A DNA stretch of 64,000 nucleotides from RYN-230 sp963834705. GTDB lineage: Bacteria > Actinomycetota > Actinomycetes > Streptosporangiales > Streptosporangiaceae. Numbering within the stretch: position 1 is the stretch's first letter; the number at the start of each line of letters is the position of its first letter. The position numbers and the translations under genes were made by a program. The stretch lies in assembly GCA_963834705.1 (NCBI GenBank), contig CAWICV010000012.1:310001-374000 (forward strand). Reading direction: 5' to 3'. Under the pieces are notes generated by a model. That model made no database searches. It had not been told where the DNA came from and saw nothing but the letters and a program-made list of their open reading frames with translations. Below, piece after piece: positions 51,905-60,362 of the stretch.

Positions 51905-52735
51905 TCAGCTCCCGGCCGGCTCGTCCCCGGGTGCGGTGGCATTCCCCGGCCTGGCGGCGTCCCCGGACCCCGGCGCCGCCCCGGCGGCCGGGGTTACCCC
52001 GTTGCTGCCCGCGGCGGAGTCGTGACCGTTGCTGATCGCCTTCCAGGCCGCCTCGGCCGCCTGCTGCTCGGCTTCCTTCTTGGACCGGCCGGCCCCGGTC
52101 CCGTAGCTGCGGCCGCCCACCTTCACCGTGGCCCGGAAGAACTTCTGGTGATCGGGGCCGCTCTCCTCAACCTGGTACTCGGGCACGCCGAGGAACCCGG
52201 ACGCGGTCAGCTCCTGCAGCGACGTCTTCCAGTCCAGCCCGGCGCCGAGCCCAGCCGACCGGCTGATCACCGGGTCGAACAGCCGGTGCACCAGGGCGTC
52301 CGCCTTGACCAGGCCCAGCTCGAAGTAGACCGCGCCGATCACGGCCTCCAGCGTGTCGGCCAGGATCGACGACTTGTCCCGGCCGCCGGTGCCTTCCTCG
52401 CCCCGGCCGAGCCGGACGTAGTGGCCCAGCTTGAGTTCGCGGGCCACGTCGGCCAGCGCCCGCATGTTGACCACGGCCGCGCGCAGCTTGGCCAGCTGGC
52501 CCTCGGGCAGATCCGGGTACGAGCGGAACAGGGTGTCCGTGACAATCAGCCCGAGCACCGCGTCGCCGAGGAACTCGAGCCGCTCGTTGGTCGGCAGCCC
52601 ACCGTTCTCATATGCGTAGGAACGGTGCATGAGGGCGCGTTCGAGCAGCTCTGGGCTCAGCCCAGCGTCGATGGTGCGCAGCAGTTCCGCACCATCCGGC
52701 CCGCCTGCTGCACCGCTGCTTGACCCGCCTCGCAC
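51905..52735 (-). CDS. rnc: Ribonuclease III
   Basis: A 276-residue double-strand-specific RNase for rRNA processing. The signature NERLEFLGDAVLGL near 45-58 and the second acidic cluster DTLEAVIGAVYFE near 118-130 supply the metal ligands. A dsRNA-binding domain follows (about 160-232). The last 45 residues are a Gly/Ala/Pro-rich tail absent from most homologues. The start is GTG at 52735 with AAGGGG 8 bp upstream. It lies 20 bp after rpmF. Confidence 0.95.
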   Translation of the reverse strand: MRGGSSSGAAGGPDGAELLRTIDAGLSPELLERALMHRSYAYENGGLPTNERLEFLGDAVLGLIVTDTLFRSYPDLPEGQLAKLRAAVVNMRALADVARELKLGHYVRLGRGEEGTGGRDKSSILADTLEAVIGAVYFELGLVKADALVHRLFDPVISRSAGLGAGLDWKTSLQELTASGFLGVPEYQVEESGPDHQKFFRATVKVGGRSYGTGAGRSKKEAEQQAAEAAWKAISNGHDSAAGSNGVTPAAGAAPGSGDAARPGNATAPGDEPAGS

Positions 52736-52755
52736 GCTGTGGCCCCTTCAGCGCA

Positions 52756-52932
52756 TCAGGTGGGTGTGATCACCTGACGGCGGTTGTACGTCCCGCACGT
52801 CGGGCATGCCGTGTGCGGCAGCTTGGGGTCCCGGCACTGCGGGCAGCGCACCAGACCCGGGGCGGACGTCTTCCACTGCGACCGCCGTGACCTGGTGTTG
52901 CTGCGCGACATACGCCGCTTCGGAACTGCCAC
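52756..52932 (-). CDS. rpmF: 50S ribosomal protein L32
   Basis: A 58-residue protein beginning MAVPKRRMSRSNTRSRRSQW. The zinc ribbon is CPQC with CPTC, the metal-binding (C+) form. The start is GTG at 52932, immediately upstream of the conserved AVPKRR. The gene lies between the DUF177 gene and rnc, the classic bacterial arrangement. It is shorter than many annotation cut-offs. Confidence 0.96.
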   Translation of the reverse strand: MAVPKRRMSRSNTRSRRSQWKTSAPGLVRCPQCRDPKLPHTACPTCGTYNRRQVITPT

Positions 52933-52968
52933 CTAACTCTCCTTCATCGTCTGCTCAAGTCAGTCACG

Positions 52969-53559
52969 TCATGCACCCGCCAGATCCGGCCCGTCCGGCC
53001 CTGACCCGCTGCGCTGCTGCAGGCCGGCCCACCGCGGGTCAACGGCCGGCGCGTGCCCATGGTCCGGGGCCGCCTGGGCGAGCAGCGCACCGCATTCCAC
53101 GCACAGCCCCGGGCAGTCGTCCCGGCACAGCGGGGCCAGCGGTAGCGCCAGCACCAGCGCGTCATGCAAGGCCGGCTCAAGATCAAGCAGGTCCCCTTGC
53201 AGAGCGTACCCGTCCGCGGCGTCCTCGCCGTCGTCCGTCGCATATGCGAAAAGCTCTTGCACCTTAACGTCAACCTGCTGGTGCACCGGTTCCAGGCAGC
53301 GCGCGCACTCCCCGGTCACCGGCGCGTGTGCGGTGGCAGTGACCAGAACGCCCTCGGACACCGCCTCCATCCGCACGGATAGCTGCACGTCAGCACCCTC
53401 GGGCACACCAGCCAGGCCGGCCTGCACATACGCCGGGGCTGGCACGGTCAGGGTCTGGGTATGCTCCGAGCCCGGGCTGCGGCCCAGGTCAAGGATGCTG
53501 AAGACCAGCGGCTTGCGGGGATCGAGGCGCGCTGGCGAGTGCTTTCGTGACTGTGGCAT
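52969..53559 (-). CDS. DUF177 (YceD-like) protein, 23S rRNA-associated
   Basis: A 196-residue protein of the YceD/DUF177 family. The family core is CARCLEPVHQQVDVKVQELF near 85-105. CRDDCPGLCVECGALL near 143-158 holds four cysteines that probably bind zinc. Family members are encoded beside rpmF and are linked to 23S rRNA accumulation. It lies 36 bp before rpmF and they are probably co-transcribed. Confidence 0.9.
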   Translation of the reverse strand: MPQSRKHSPARLDPRKPLVFSILDLGRSPGSEHTQTLTVPAPAYVQAGLAGVPEGADVQLSVRMEAVSEGVLVTATAHAPVTGECARCLEPVHQQVDVKVQELFAYATDDGEDAADGYALQGDLLDLEPALHDALVLALPLAPLCRDDCPGLCVECGALLAQAAPDHGHAPAVDPRWAGLQQRSGSGPDGPDLAGA

Positions 53560-53657
53560 GGCTAGGGACGGTGTTCGGCACGGTTGAGACGGTCAGCCTA
53601 CCGGCCTGCAAGCGATTTCCCCAACTCAACGGGCAGTCCCCCGCCCGGCCGGTGGCC

Positions 53658-54137
53658 TCAGCGGCCGGCCAGCCGGGTCTTGAGCCGCTCCAGCACCGGC
53701 CCGGGCACCAGTGACGACACGTCCCCGCCGTACTGGCAGATCTCCTTGACCAGGCTGGAACGCAGGAAGCTGTACACCGGGTTGGCCGCGATGAACAGCG
53801 TCTCGACGTCGGCGAGACGGTAGTTCATCTGTGCCATCTCCATCTCGTACTCGAAGTCGCTGACCGCGCGCAGGCCCTTCACGATGGCGGATATGTCGTT
53901 CGCCTTGCAGAATTCCACCAGCAGCCCGCGGAACGTGCCGACCCCGACGTTCTTCAGGCCGGCCGTTACCTCGCGGAGCATCTCCACCCGCTCGTCCACG
54001 GTGAACAGGCCTTCCTTGGCCTGGTTGGCCCCGACCACGACGATCACCTCGTCGTGCAGCGCGGCGGCCCGCCCGATGATGTCGAGATGCCCGTTGGTCA
54101 CCGGGTCAAAGGAGCCTGGACAGGCGACACGACGCAC
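53658..54137 (-). CDS. coaD: Phosphopantetheine adenylyltransferase
   Basis: A 159-residue enzyme for the fourth step of coenzyme A synthesis. CPGSFDPVTNGHLDII near 5-20 carries the TxGH nucleotidyltransferase motif. VKGLRAVSDFEYEMEMAQMN near 85-104 and the final SSSLVKE-type motif (SSLVKEICQYGG) are typical. The start was set at GTG 54137: it has AGGAAGGG 9 bp upstream and gives the standard length, whereas the ATG at 54167 adds ten residues not seen in the family. It begins 4 bp after rsmD. Confidence 0.95.
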   Translation of the reverse strand: MRRVACPGSFDPVTNGHLDIIGRAAALHDEVIVVVGANQAKEGLFTVDERVEMLREVTAGLKNVGVGTFRGLLVEFCKANDISAIVKGLRAVSDFEYEMEMAQMNYRLADVETLFIAANPVYSFLRSSLVKEICQYGGDVSSLVPGPVLERLKTRLAGR

Positions 54138-54141
54138 GCGG

Positions 54142-54729
54142 TCACGCCCTTCCTGGGGGACATCCACCTGCGGCGAGACCGTACCAGAACGTGGTATCGC
54201 CGTAGCGCCGGGAGCGGTCCGGGGTGTAGCCGGCCGGCCAGTCCACCGCGCCGGACCTGGTGTCCCGCTCCACCGCGACCAGCGCGCCCGGGGCGAGCCA
54301 GCCGCCGCCGGCCAGCGCGGCCAGCATCCCGCTCACCTCGCCGCCCGCCGTGACATACGGCGGATCGGCCACGGCCAGGTCGTACCGGCCCCGGCCCGGG
54401 CCGCGGGCCAGCACCCGGTCCACCCGGTCGGTGACCAGCTCGGCGCCGGGCAGGCCGACCGCCTCGATGTTGCCCCGGATCACCCGGGCGGCCCGCGCGT
54501 CGGCCTCGACCAGCAGCACGTGCCCCGCCCCGCGGGACAGCGCTTCGAGCCCCACCGCTCCGGACCCCGCGTACAGGTCGAGCACCAGCAGCCCATCAAG
54601 ACTTCGGCAGAACGCCAGTACCGTGCCGAACAGGCCCTCCCGAGCCCGGTCGCTGGTGGGCCGGGTGGACCGGCCAGCCGGCACAGCCAGCCGCCGTCCC
54701 CCCGCCACCCCGCCAATCACCCGGGTCAC
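54142..54729 (-). CDS. rsmD: 16S rRNA (guanine966-N2)-methyltransferase RsmD
   Basis: A Rossmann-fold methyltransferase of about 195 residues. TRVIGGVAGGRRLAVP near the start, RPTSDRAREGLF near 22, DLYAGSGAVGLEALSRGA near 50 (SAM-binding) and the catalytic DPPY near 122 are diagnostic. A GTG at 54729 gives the family start V/MTRVI. A GTG at 54783 would add 18 residues. The rsmD-coaD pair is conserved, and the coaD ribosome-binding site lies inside this region. Confidence 0.92.
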   Translation of the reverse strand: MTRVIGGVAGGRRLAVPAGRSTRPTSDRAREGLFGTVLAFCRSLDGLLVLDLYAGSGAVGLEALSRGAGHVLLVEADARAARVIRGNIEAVGLPGAELVTDRVDRVLARGPGRGRYDLAVADPPYVTAGGEVSGMLAALAGGGWLAPGALVAVERDTRSGAVDWPAGYTPDRSRRYGDTTFWYGLAAGGCPPGRA

Positions 54730-54785
54730 GTCGCGCCCAGGAAGGGAGGCGCCATCGACCGGACTGACCTGCGCGAAAGGCACCC

Positions 54786-54950
54786 GGCGCCGACCGACGG
54801 ACGAGCGAGGAACGAGCGAGGCAGGAAGGAGGCGGCCCGCGCCAACGGGGGCGCGCCGCCGAACTGGACTGAGGAGCGAGGGGAGCGAGGAACGAGCGAC
54901 CCGAGCGACGAGGGAAGGAGGCGGGCCCAGCGCCCCCGGCGGCGCAAGGA
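54786..54950 (+). repeat. Repeat element downstream of recG (copy A plus a partial copy)
   Basis: The stretch contains GCGCGCCGCCGAACTGGAC (54851-54869), then GAGGAACGAGCGAC (54887-54900), then GGGAAGGAGGCGGG. A partial copy, GAGGAACGAGCGA followed by GGAAGGAGGCGG, precedes it at 54807-54835. The same 19-mer and 14-mer occur in inverted orientation at 57311-57377, on the other side of recG. The sequence is strikingly purine-rich on this strand and holds no gene. Confidence 0.8.
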
Positions 54951-54967
54951 AGCAGAGCGCAAAATAA

Positions 54968-57214
54968 TCACGCTTTCTCCAGGAACTCGGCTTGCTCCTC
55001 GTCGAGCAGCGCGCTGATCGCGGCGGCCAGGGCCGGATGGCTGGACAGCGCCGGATCGGCGCCGACCAGCGCGGTGGCCTCCTGCCGGGCCTGGCCGATC
55101 AGCTCCTCGTCGGCCAGCAGGGTGAGCATCTTCAGGCTGGACTTGCGCCCGGCCTGGGCCGCGCCCAGCACGTTGCCCTCACGGCGCTGCTCCAGGTCGA
55201 GCCGGGACAGCTGGAAGCCGTCCAGCGTGCTGGCCACCGCGTCCAGCCGGGCCCGGGCCGGGCTGCCGTCGGGCGCGTCGGTGACCAGCAGGCACAGCCC
55301 GGGTTTGGCGCCACGGCCGACCCGGCCGCGCAACTGGTGCAGCTGGGACACGCCGAACCGGTCTGCGTCCAGGATGACCATGATGGTGGCGTTCGGCACG
55401 TCCACGCCGACCTCCACCACGGTGGTGGCGACCAGCACGTCCACCTGCCCGTGCGCGAACCCGCGCATGGTGTCGTCCTTCTCGTCCGCGGGCAGCCGGC
55501 CGTGCAGCACCCGGAGCGACAGCCCGGCCAGCGGCCCGTGCTCGAGTTCCGCGGCCATCTCGAGCACGGCCCGGGGCGGCCGCCCCGCGGCGTCGGCCTC
55601 GTCCTCGTATTCACCCGCGGCGTCGTCGGGGTCGGCCGGGCCGAGTTCGCCCGGCACTGGCGTTAGATCAGAAATGTCGTCGTCCAGGCCGATGCGGGGG
55701 CACACGACGTATGCCTGGCCGCCGCCGCCCACTTCCTCGCGGAGCCGCTGCCAGGTGCGCTCCAGGAAGCGCGGCTTCTCCGCCGCGGGCACCACATGGC
55801 TGGTGATCGGCGTGCGGCCGGCCGGCAGCTCGCTGAGCGTGCACACGTCCAGGTCGCCGTAGACGGTCATGGCCACCGTCCGCGGGATCGGGGTGGCCGT
55901 CATGACCAGCACGTGCGGGCGGCGGCCGTGGGCCTTCTCGCGCAGCGCGTCGCGCTGCTGCACGCCGAACCGGTGCTGCTCGTCGATCACCACCAGGCCC
56001 AGGTCCTTGAACACGACCTGGTCGTCCAGCCGGACCCGGTGGTAGAGCAGGGTGTGCGTGCCGATCACGATGCCGGCCGCGCCGGAGGCCACGTCGTCCA
56101 GCGCGGCCCGGCGGGCCTTGGCCCCCTGCGAGCCGGTGAGCAGCGCGACCCGGGTGGCCTGGTCGGCGCTGTCCAGCTCACCAGCCCGGCCGAGCGGGCC
56201 GAGCAACTGGCTCAGCGACCGGTAGTGCTGCTGGGCCAGTACCTCGGTCGGCGCGAGCAGCACCGCCTGGCCGCCGTCGTCCACCACCTGGAGCATGGCC
56301 CGCACCGCGACCAGGGTCTTGCCCGAGCCCACCTCGCCCTGCAGCAGCCGGTGCATTGGGTGCTCCCGGCACAGCGCGGTCATGATCTCCTCGCCTGCGG
56401 CGCGCTGCCCGCCGGTCAGCTGGAACGGGAGCTGAGCGTCGAATGCGTCGAGCAGCCCGCCGCGGCGCGGGATGCGCGGGGTGGCCGGCAGCGCGTCCTC
56501 GGCCCGTCGCCGCTGGGCCAGCACGGCCTGCAGCACGAACGCCTCGTCCCATTTCAGCCGCTGCTTGGCCGGCGCGATCTCGGCCAACTCGACCGGGCGG
56601 TGGATGCCGTGCAGCGCGGCCAGCTGGCTGAGCAGGCCGTACCGGTCGCGGACCGCGGCGGGCAGCGGGTCGTCCGCGATGTCAAGCGTGTCCAGCACGG
56701 TGCGGATCGCCTTGGCGATCTTCCAGGAGGCCAGCTGGGCGGTGGCCGGGTAGACCGGGATGATCTCGGCGGCGTGCTCGGCGGCCAGCTCGGTCCCGGG
56801 ATCGGCCTCACCCAGCAGCTCACAGTCCGGGTGGATGAGCTGCCGCTTGCGGCCGTAGCTGGACACCTGGCCAGCGAACAGGCCGTGCAGGCCCGGCTTG
56901 AACTCCCGTTCCCGCCACGGCTGGCGGAAGAAGGCCAGCGTCAGCGTGCCCCGGCCATCGGTGACCGTGACCTCGGTCAGCTTGCCGCGCCGGTTGCGCA
57001 TCGCCCGGGTGGTGACCGCCTTGATCTGGGCGAGCACGGTGACGTGCTCGCCATCGCGCAGATTGGCCAGGTCGGTCAGCTCGCCGCGCTGCTCGTACCG
57101 GCGCGGGTAGTGCCGGAGCAGGTCCCCGACCGTGTGCACGTCCAGCGAGCTGGCCAGGATCTTGGCCGTGCGGGGATCGAACACCCGGTCGATCCGGTCG
57201 TCAAGCCTTGCCAT
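54968..57214 (-). CDS. recG: ATP-dependent DNA helicase RecG
   Basis: A 748-residue helicase that remodels stalled forks and Holliday junctions. The N-terminal wedge domain includes an OB-fold (about 60-150). Helicase motifs are GEVGSGKTLVAVRA near 300, VIDEQHRFGVQQR near 415, TATPIPRTVAMT near 446 and LHQLRGRVGRG near 625. The start at 57214 (MARLDDRIDRVF) was taken; an extension to 57277 lacks conservation. A 45-residue acidic insertion (EYEDEADAAG) interrupts motifs near 535. The usual DAK2-domain neighbour of recG is absent. Confidence 0.95.
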   Translation of the reverse strand: MARLDDRIDRVFDPRTAKILASSLDVHTVGDLLRHYPRRYEQRGELTDLANLRDGEHVTVLAQIKAVTTRAMRNRRGKLTEVTVTDGRGTLTLAFFRQPWREREFKPGLHGLFAGQVSSYGRKRQLIHPDCELLGEADPGTELAAEHAAEIIPVYPATAQLASWKIAKAIRTVLDTLDIADDPLPAAVRDRYGLLSQLAALHGIHRPVELAEIAPAKQRLKWDEAFVLQAVLAQRRRAEDALPATPRIPRRGGLLDAFDAQLPFQLTGGQRAAGEEIMTALCREHPMHRLLQGEVGSGKTLVAVRAMLQVVDDGGQAVLLAPTEVLAQQHYRSLSQLLGPLGRAGELDSADQATRVALLTGSQGAKARRAALDDVASGAAGIVIGTHTLLYHRVRLDDQVVFKDLGLVVIDEQHRFGVQQRDALREKAHGRRPHVLVMTATPIPRTVAMTVYGDLDVCTLSELPAGRTPITSHVVPAAEKPRFLERTWQRLREEVGGGGQAYVVCPRIGLDDDISDLTPVPGELGPADPDDAAGEYEDEADAAGRPPRAVLEMAAELEHGPLAGLSLRVLHGRLPADEKDDTMRGFAHGQVDVLVATTVVEVGVDVPNATIMVILDADRFGVSQLHQLRGRVGRGAKPGLCLLVTDAPDGSPARARLDAVASTLDGFQLSRLDLEQRREGNVLGAAQAGRKSSLKMLTLLADEELIGQARQEATALVGADPALSSHPALAAAISALLDEEQAEFLEKA

Positions 57215-57516
57215 GGCCTCACAGGATAGGCGGCAGCAGTGTCTTTTTGCGTCCCGGCGCCCAACCCACCGCGCCATCCCTGTTCGCTTGCCTCCTTCCC
57301 GCCTCGCCCGGTCGCTCGTTCCTCACTCCTTTCCCGCCTCCCCCTTCCCCCCGGCACTGTCCAGTTCGGCGGCGCGCGCCCATGGCGCGGGCGATTCGCG
57401 TTAGCGGCCGGTGGTCGGATACTGTGTTCAGGCTGCCCTGGGCGTGGCTGAGTGGTGCCCGCCCCCAGTCAGGGCGCATCGGCTAGCGCAAACGCCTTCA
57501 TGCAAGGGAGAATCCC
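57215..57516. other. Gap between divergent recG and rpmB
   Basis: This 302-bp gap must contain the promoters of recG and rpmB. It also holds copy B of the repeat element. Nothing coding is supported. In many bacteria a DAK2/FakA-like gene lies between rpmB and recG; here the space carries only repeat sequence. Confidence 0.5.
57279..57395 (-). repeat. Repeat element upstream of recG (copy B)
   Basis: Read on the minus strand it gives GCGCGCCGCCGAACTGGAC (57377 to 57359) and then GAGGAACGAGCGAC (57324 to 57311), both exact matches to copy A at 54851-54900, followed by GGCGGGAAGGAGGC. The two copies therefore form a long inverted repeat around recG, separated by about 2.4 kb. Confidence 0.8.
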
Positions 57517-57702
57517 GTGGCTGCTGTCTGCGAGATCTGCGGCAAGGGGCCGGGATTCGGCAAGAACGTCTCCTTCTCGCACCGCCGGACCCCGCGCCGC
57601 TTCAACCCGAACATCCAGATCCGGCGCACCACCGTGGGCGGCAACAGCCGGCGGATCAGGGTCTGCACGTCCTGCATCAAGGCTGGCAAAGTCACCCGCT
57701 GA
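57517..57702 (+). CDS. rpmB: 50S ribosomal protein L28
   Basis: A 61-residue protein with MAAVCEICGKGPGFGKNVSFSH and RRFNPNIQ. The zinc-binding cysteines CEIC and CTSC are retained, so this is the C+ form. The start is GTG at 57517 with AAGGGAGAA upstream. It is divergent from recG, as in many actinobacteria. Confidence 0.96.
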   Translation: MAAVCEICGKGPGFGKNVSFSHRRTPRRFNPNIQIRRTTVGGNSRRIRVCTSCIKAGKVTR

Positions 57703-57736
57703 GCTGTCCGGTCTGACCCGTACCGGGCTGCCGCCG

Positions 57737-58567
57737 TCAGGGCGCGCCCGGGCTGTTGAACGTGCACGGGTGGCCGTCGAAGTCGCAGCCCACCGGGGCC
57801 ATCGGTGAGCCGTCCAGCACGACGGTGAACTGCACCCACGAGGACCCTCCCGGGCGGCCGTGCTGGCCGCCGTCGCCAGCTGGGCCGCCCGCCCGGCCGG
57901 GCTCCGGCTCGGCGTAACCCTCGGCCACGCCAGCATCCGGGCTGGTGGCCTGCCACTGCGCGCCCTGCACGTTGGCCACCCGGGCCCCGGGGTAGCCGAG
58001 AGCCAGGCTCCAGCTGCGGTGCCGGGCGTTCATCCCGGAAATGCTGATCACGTCCAGGAAGCCGCCCGGCCACTCGTGGGTCAGCTGATAGGTGATCGTG
58101 ACCCGGGTGGCGTGGCCGCCCGGCCAGGCGGCTCCGCCAGCGCGCCGGTCCGCGCGGCCGCCTGAGGTGGATCCGGACGCGCGGGGCGAGGATGGCGAGA
58201 TGTGCACGCCGGGACGGGCCGAGGCGAGCGTGCCGGTGTTCGGCTCCTCGGTCGCGCATACCCCGGCCGAGCACTGAATGCCGGGCACCGGGGAGCTGAA
58301 GTGCAGCACCGTCCGGGGCATGTTGACGGCCAGGCCGGCCGCGACCAGCACGCCCAGGCCAGCCGCGAACGTCGGGGTGACCATCAGACGGCGGATGGCC
58401 GGGCCGAGCTGGTGCCCGGCCGGCCAGCCCCGGCGGGTGCCGCCACCGTGGCCGCCGCGCCAGGCGCTGGCGAGCGCGCGCCATCCGCCAGGGCGATCCA
58501 CCCCGTCCTCGGCAGCGCCGGATGGCGCCCGGTGGCGGGGCGCTGCTCTCTTGCCCGGTGATCGCAT
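57737..58567 (-). CDS. Membrane-anchored protein with CBM2-like domain
   Basis: A 276-residue protein. One transmembrane helix (about 66-84, FAAGLGVLVAAGLAVN) follows a basic cytosolic N-terminus, placing the rest outside the cell. Residues 155-275 look like a family 2 carbohydrate-binding module: THEWPGGFLDVISISGMN, SWSLALGYPGARV and two widely spaced cysteines (GCDFDGHPC). The role is unknown, perhaps adhesion to polysaccharide. No ribosome-binding site is visible at ATG 58567, so the start may be leaderless or lie downstream. A profile search is needed to confirm the fold. Confidence 0.6.
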   Translation of the reverse strand: MRSPGKRAAPRHRAPSGAAEDGVDRPGGWRALASAWRGGHGGGTRRGWPAGHQLGPAIRRLMVTPTFAAGLGVLVAAGLAVNMPRTVLHFSSPVPGIQCSAGVCATEEPNTGTLASARPGVHISPSSPRASGSTSGGRADRRAGGAAWPGGHATRVTITYQLTHEWPGGFLDVISISGMNARHRSWSLALGYPGARVANVQGAQWQATSPDAGVAEGYAEPEPGRAGGPAGDGGQHGRPGGSSWVQFTVVLDGSPMAPVGCDFDGHPCTFNSPGAP

Positions 58568-58636
58568 TTGGGGGGTTTATACCTAAGGACGGGGCAGGCT
58601 AACTATAGTGACAAGGCTGTAATTTACCGAACACGC

Positions 58637-59596
58637 TCAGTGAGGGGGGTCCGATCCACGAAAATGAGCCCATCCGGACAGCCTCTCGACTCGCCGTGAA
58701 TCCACCCAGACCCCCTGGCCGTCACGGACCCGCCCGACGACCGTCCAGCGCCCGGACAGGGCTGCTCGCGGAGGGAAAGTTGCGGCCAGGGCATGATCCT
58801 CCCCGCCGCTGAGAATCCAGTCAAGCGAGTCCGGCCGGCCCACTGCCGCCGCCGCTATCTGGAGCGCGTCGGCGGGCGGCAAACGCACCGATTCCAGGTC
58901 AATGCGCACCCCGCTCTGCTCGGCCAGGTGTCCCACATCCTGGACCAGCCCGTCGCTCACGTCGATCATCGAGGTGGCGCCCAGCCGGGCCGCCTCGGGC
59001 CCGGCGGCGTAGTCCGGATGGGGCCAGCGGTGCGCGGCCAGCAGGCTGGCCGGCTGGTCCAGGCCGGCCTGCAGCAGCGCCAGCCCGGCCGCCGATTGCC
59101 CCAGCTGGCCGGCTACCGCCAGCACATCCCCAGGCCGGGCGCCGGAGCGGGTGACCGGCGACTGGCCGGCCAGATCGCCCAGGGCGGTCACGGCGAGCAT
59201 CAGTACCGGCCCGGCCGAGATGTCCCCCCCGGCCACGGCGGCGCCGACCCGGGCGCACTCCTGCGCCAGCCCGGCGGCCAGGTCCCCGGCCCAGGCCACC
59301 GGCAGATCGCCCGGTGTGGCCAGGCCGATCAGCAGCGCGGTGGGCACCGCGCCCATGGCCGCGATATCGGCGAGACTCTGCGCGGCCGCCTTACCGCCAA
59401 TTTCGGTGGCCGACGACCAGTCGCGCCGGAAATGCCAGCCTTCGACCAGAAGATCCGTGCTGGCGACCACCCGCCCGTCCGGTGCCCGGACCACGGCCCC
59501 GTCATCGCCAATGCCCACGAGCAGGGCCGGGGTGCCCGGCAGCCGGGCCGCCAGCGCCGCGATGAGGCCGAATTCCCCCAGGTCTGCGACGGTAAT
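58637..59596 (-). CDS. thiL: Thiamine-monophosphate kinase, apparent ATT start
   Basis: The enzyme phosphorylates thiamine monophosphate to the diphosphate. Family motifs are GDDGAVV, STDLLVEGWHFRRDW, DISAGP, MIDVSDGL and LSGGEDHALAATF. The conserved N-terminal region (ADLGEFGLIAALAARLPG) lies upstream of the first GTG (59518), so the gene must begin further up. The only plausible codon is ATT at 59596, 5 bp after GGAGG. An in-frame TAA is seven codons further upstream than the ribosome-binding site region allows for another start. The product would be 319 residues, the normal length. Confidence 0.88.
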   Translation of the reverse strand: MTVADLGEFGLIAALAARLPGTPALLVGIGDDGAVVRAPDGRVVASTDLLVEGWHFRRDWSSATEIGGKAAAQSLADIAAMGAVPTALLIGLATPGDLPVAWAGDLAAGLAQECARVGAAVAGGDISAGPVLMLAVTALGDLAGQSPVTRSGARPGDVLAVAGQLGQSAAGLALLQAGLDQPASLLAAHRWPHPDYAAGPEAARLGATSMIDVSDGLVQDVGHLAEQSGVRIDLESVRLPPADALQIAAAAVGRPDSLDWILSGGEDHALAATFPPRAALSGRWTVVGRVRDGQGVWVDSRRVERLSGWAHFRGSDPPH

Positions 59597-59677
59597 GGGG
59601 CCCTCCCAACGGCCGGCTTTGCTTTACGGTAGCGTGGCCATTCCGGCCGCAGGCGATGAGGCCCCCGGGAGGGATGC

Positions 59678-59911
59678 ATGGTTCAGGCGTACATCCTCGT
59701 ACAGACGGAAGTGGGCAAGGCCGCCGAGGTCGCCCGCCGCATTGCGGCCATCGAGGGGGTGACCCTGGCCGAGGACGTGACCGGGCCATACGACGTGATC
59801 GTGCGGGCGGAGGCGGCCAACGTCGACGACCTGGGCAGGCTCGTGGTCGCCCAGATCCAGGGTGTCACCGGCATCACCCGGACGCTGACCTGCCCCATCG
59901 TGCATATTTAG
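59678..59911 (+). CDS. Stand-alone Lrp/AsnC ligand-binding (RAM) domain protein
   Basis: A 77-residue protein consisting of the effector-binding domain of Lrp/AsnC regulators without the DNA-binding part. YILVQTEVGKAAEVARRI and GPYDVIVRAEAANVDDL are typical. Such small proteins form decamers and may bind amino acids. A similar gene accompanies thiL and rpmB in streptomycetes. The ATG at 59678 has GGGAGGG 8 bp upstream. Confidence 0.88.
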   Translation: MVQAYILVQTEVGKAAEVARRIAAIEGVTLAEDVTGPYDVIVRAEAANVDDLGRLVVAQIQGVTGITRTLTCPIVHI

Positions 59912-59984
59912 CGGCCACTCCCCGCGGATTAGCCTCCCGTTGCTGGGTAGCTGCATGCGCAGTCGAGCAACGAGCGGAGGGGCC

Positions 59985-60341
59985 ATGTTCGAGGCGGCCG
60001 ACATCCGGGAGTGGCGCGGCCACGATGTGGTCAACGACGCTGGCCGCAAGATCGGCACGCTGGAAGCGGTGTACGTGGACACCGCGACCGACGAGCCGGT
60101 GTTCGCCACCGTCACGGTTGGCATGCCGACCCGGCGCCGGCTTGTGTTCGTGCCCCTGAACGGGGCCACCGTGGGCCCGGGGTACCTGAAGGTGGCCCGG
60201 CCCAAGAACCTGGTGCGCAGTGCGCCATCCATCGACACCGACGGTGAGCTGCCGGCCACCCAGGAAGCGGCGGTCTTCGAGCACTATGAACTGGCCTACC
60301 AGCCCGGCGTGGGTGGCGAACGGCGGCTCGCCCGGCGCTGA
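59985..60341 (+). CDS. PRC-barrel domain protein
   Basis: A 118-residue protein with a PRC-barrel (about 5-75): DIREWRGHDVVNDAGRKIGTLEAVYVD and FVPLNGATVGPGYLKV. The domain also occurs in RimM and photosynthetic reaction-centre subunit H. The C-terminal part is charged and helical. ATG 59985 has CGGAGGGG 6 bp upstream. It precedes a small membrane protein by 21 bp, so they may form an operon. The function is unknown. Confidence 0.85.
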   Translation: MFEAADIREWRGHDVVNDAGRKIGTLEAVYVDTATDEPVFATVTVGMPTRRRLVFVPLNGATVGPGYLKVARPKNLVRSAPSIDTDGELPATQEAAVFEHYELAYQPGVGGERRLARR

Positions 60342-60362
60342 CTTCTAGATTCGGAGGGCGGC

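Noticed and set aside
54786..57395. Composite transposon around recG
   Set aside because: The flanking repeats carry no transposase and recG is a core gene in its usual neighbourhood.
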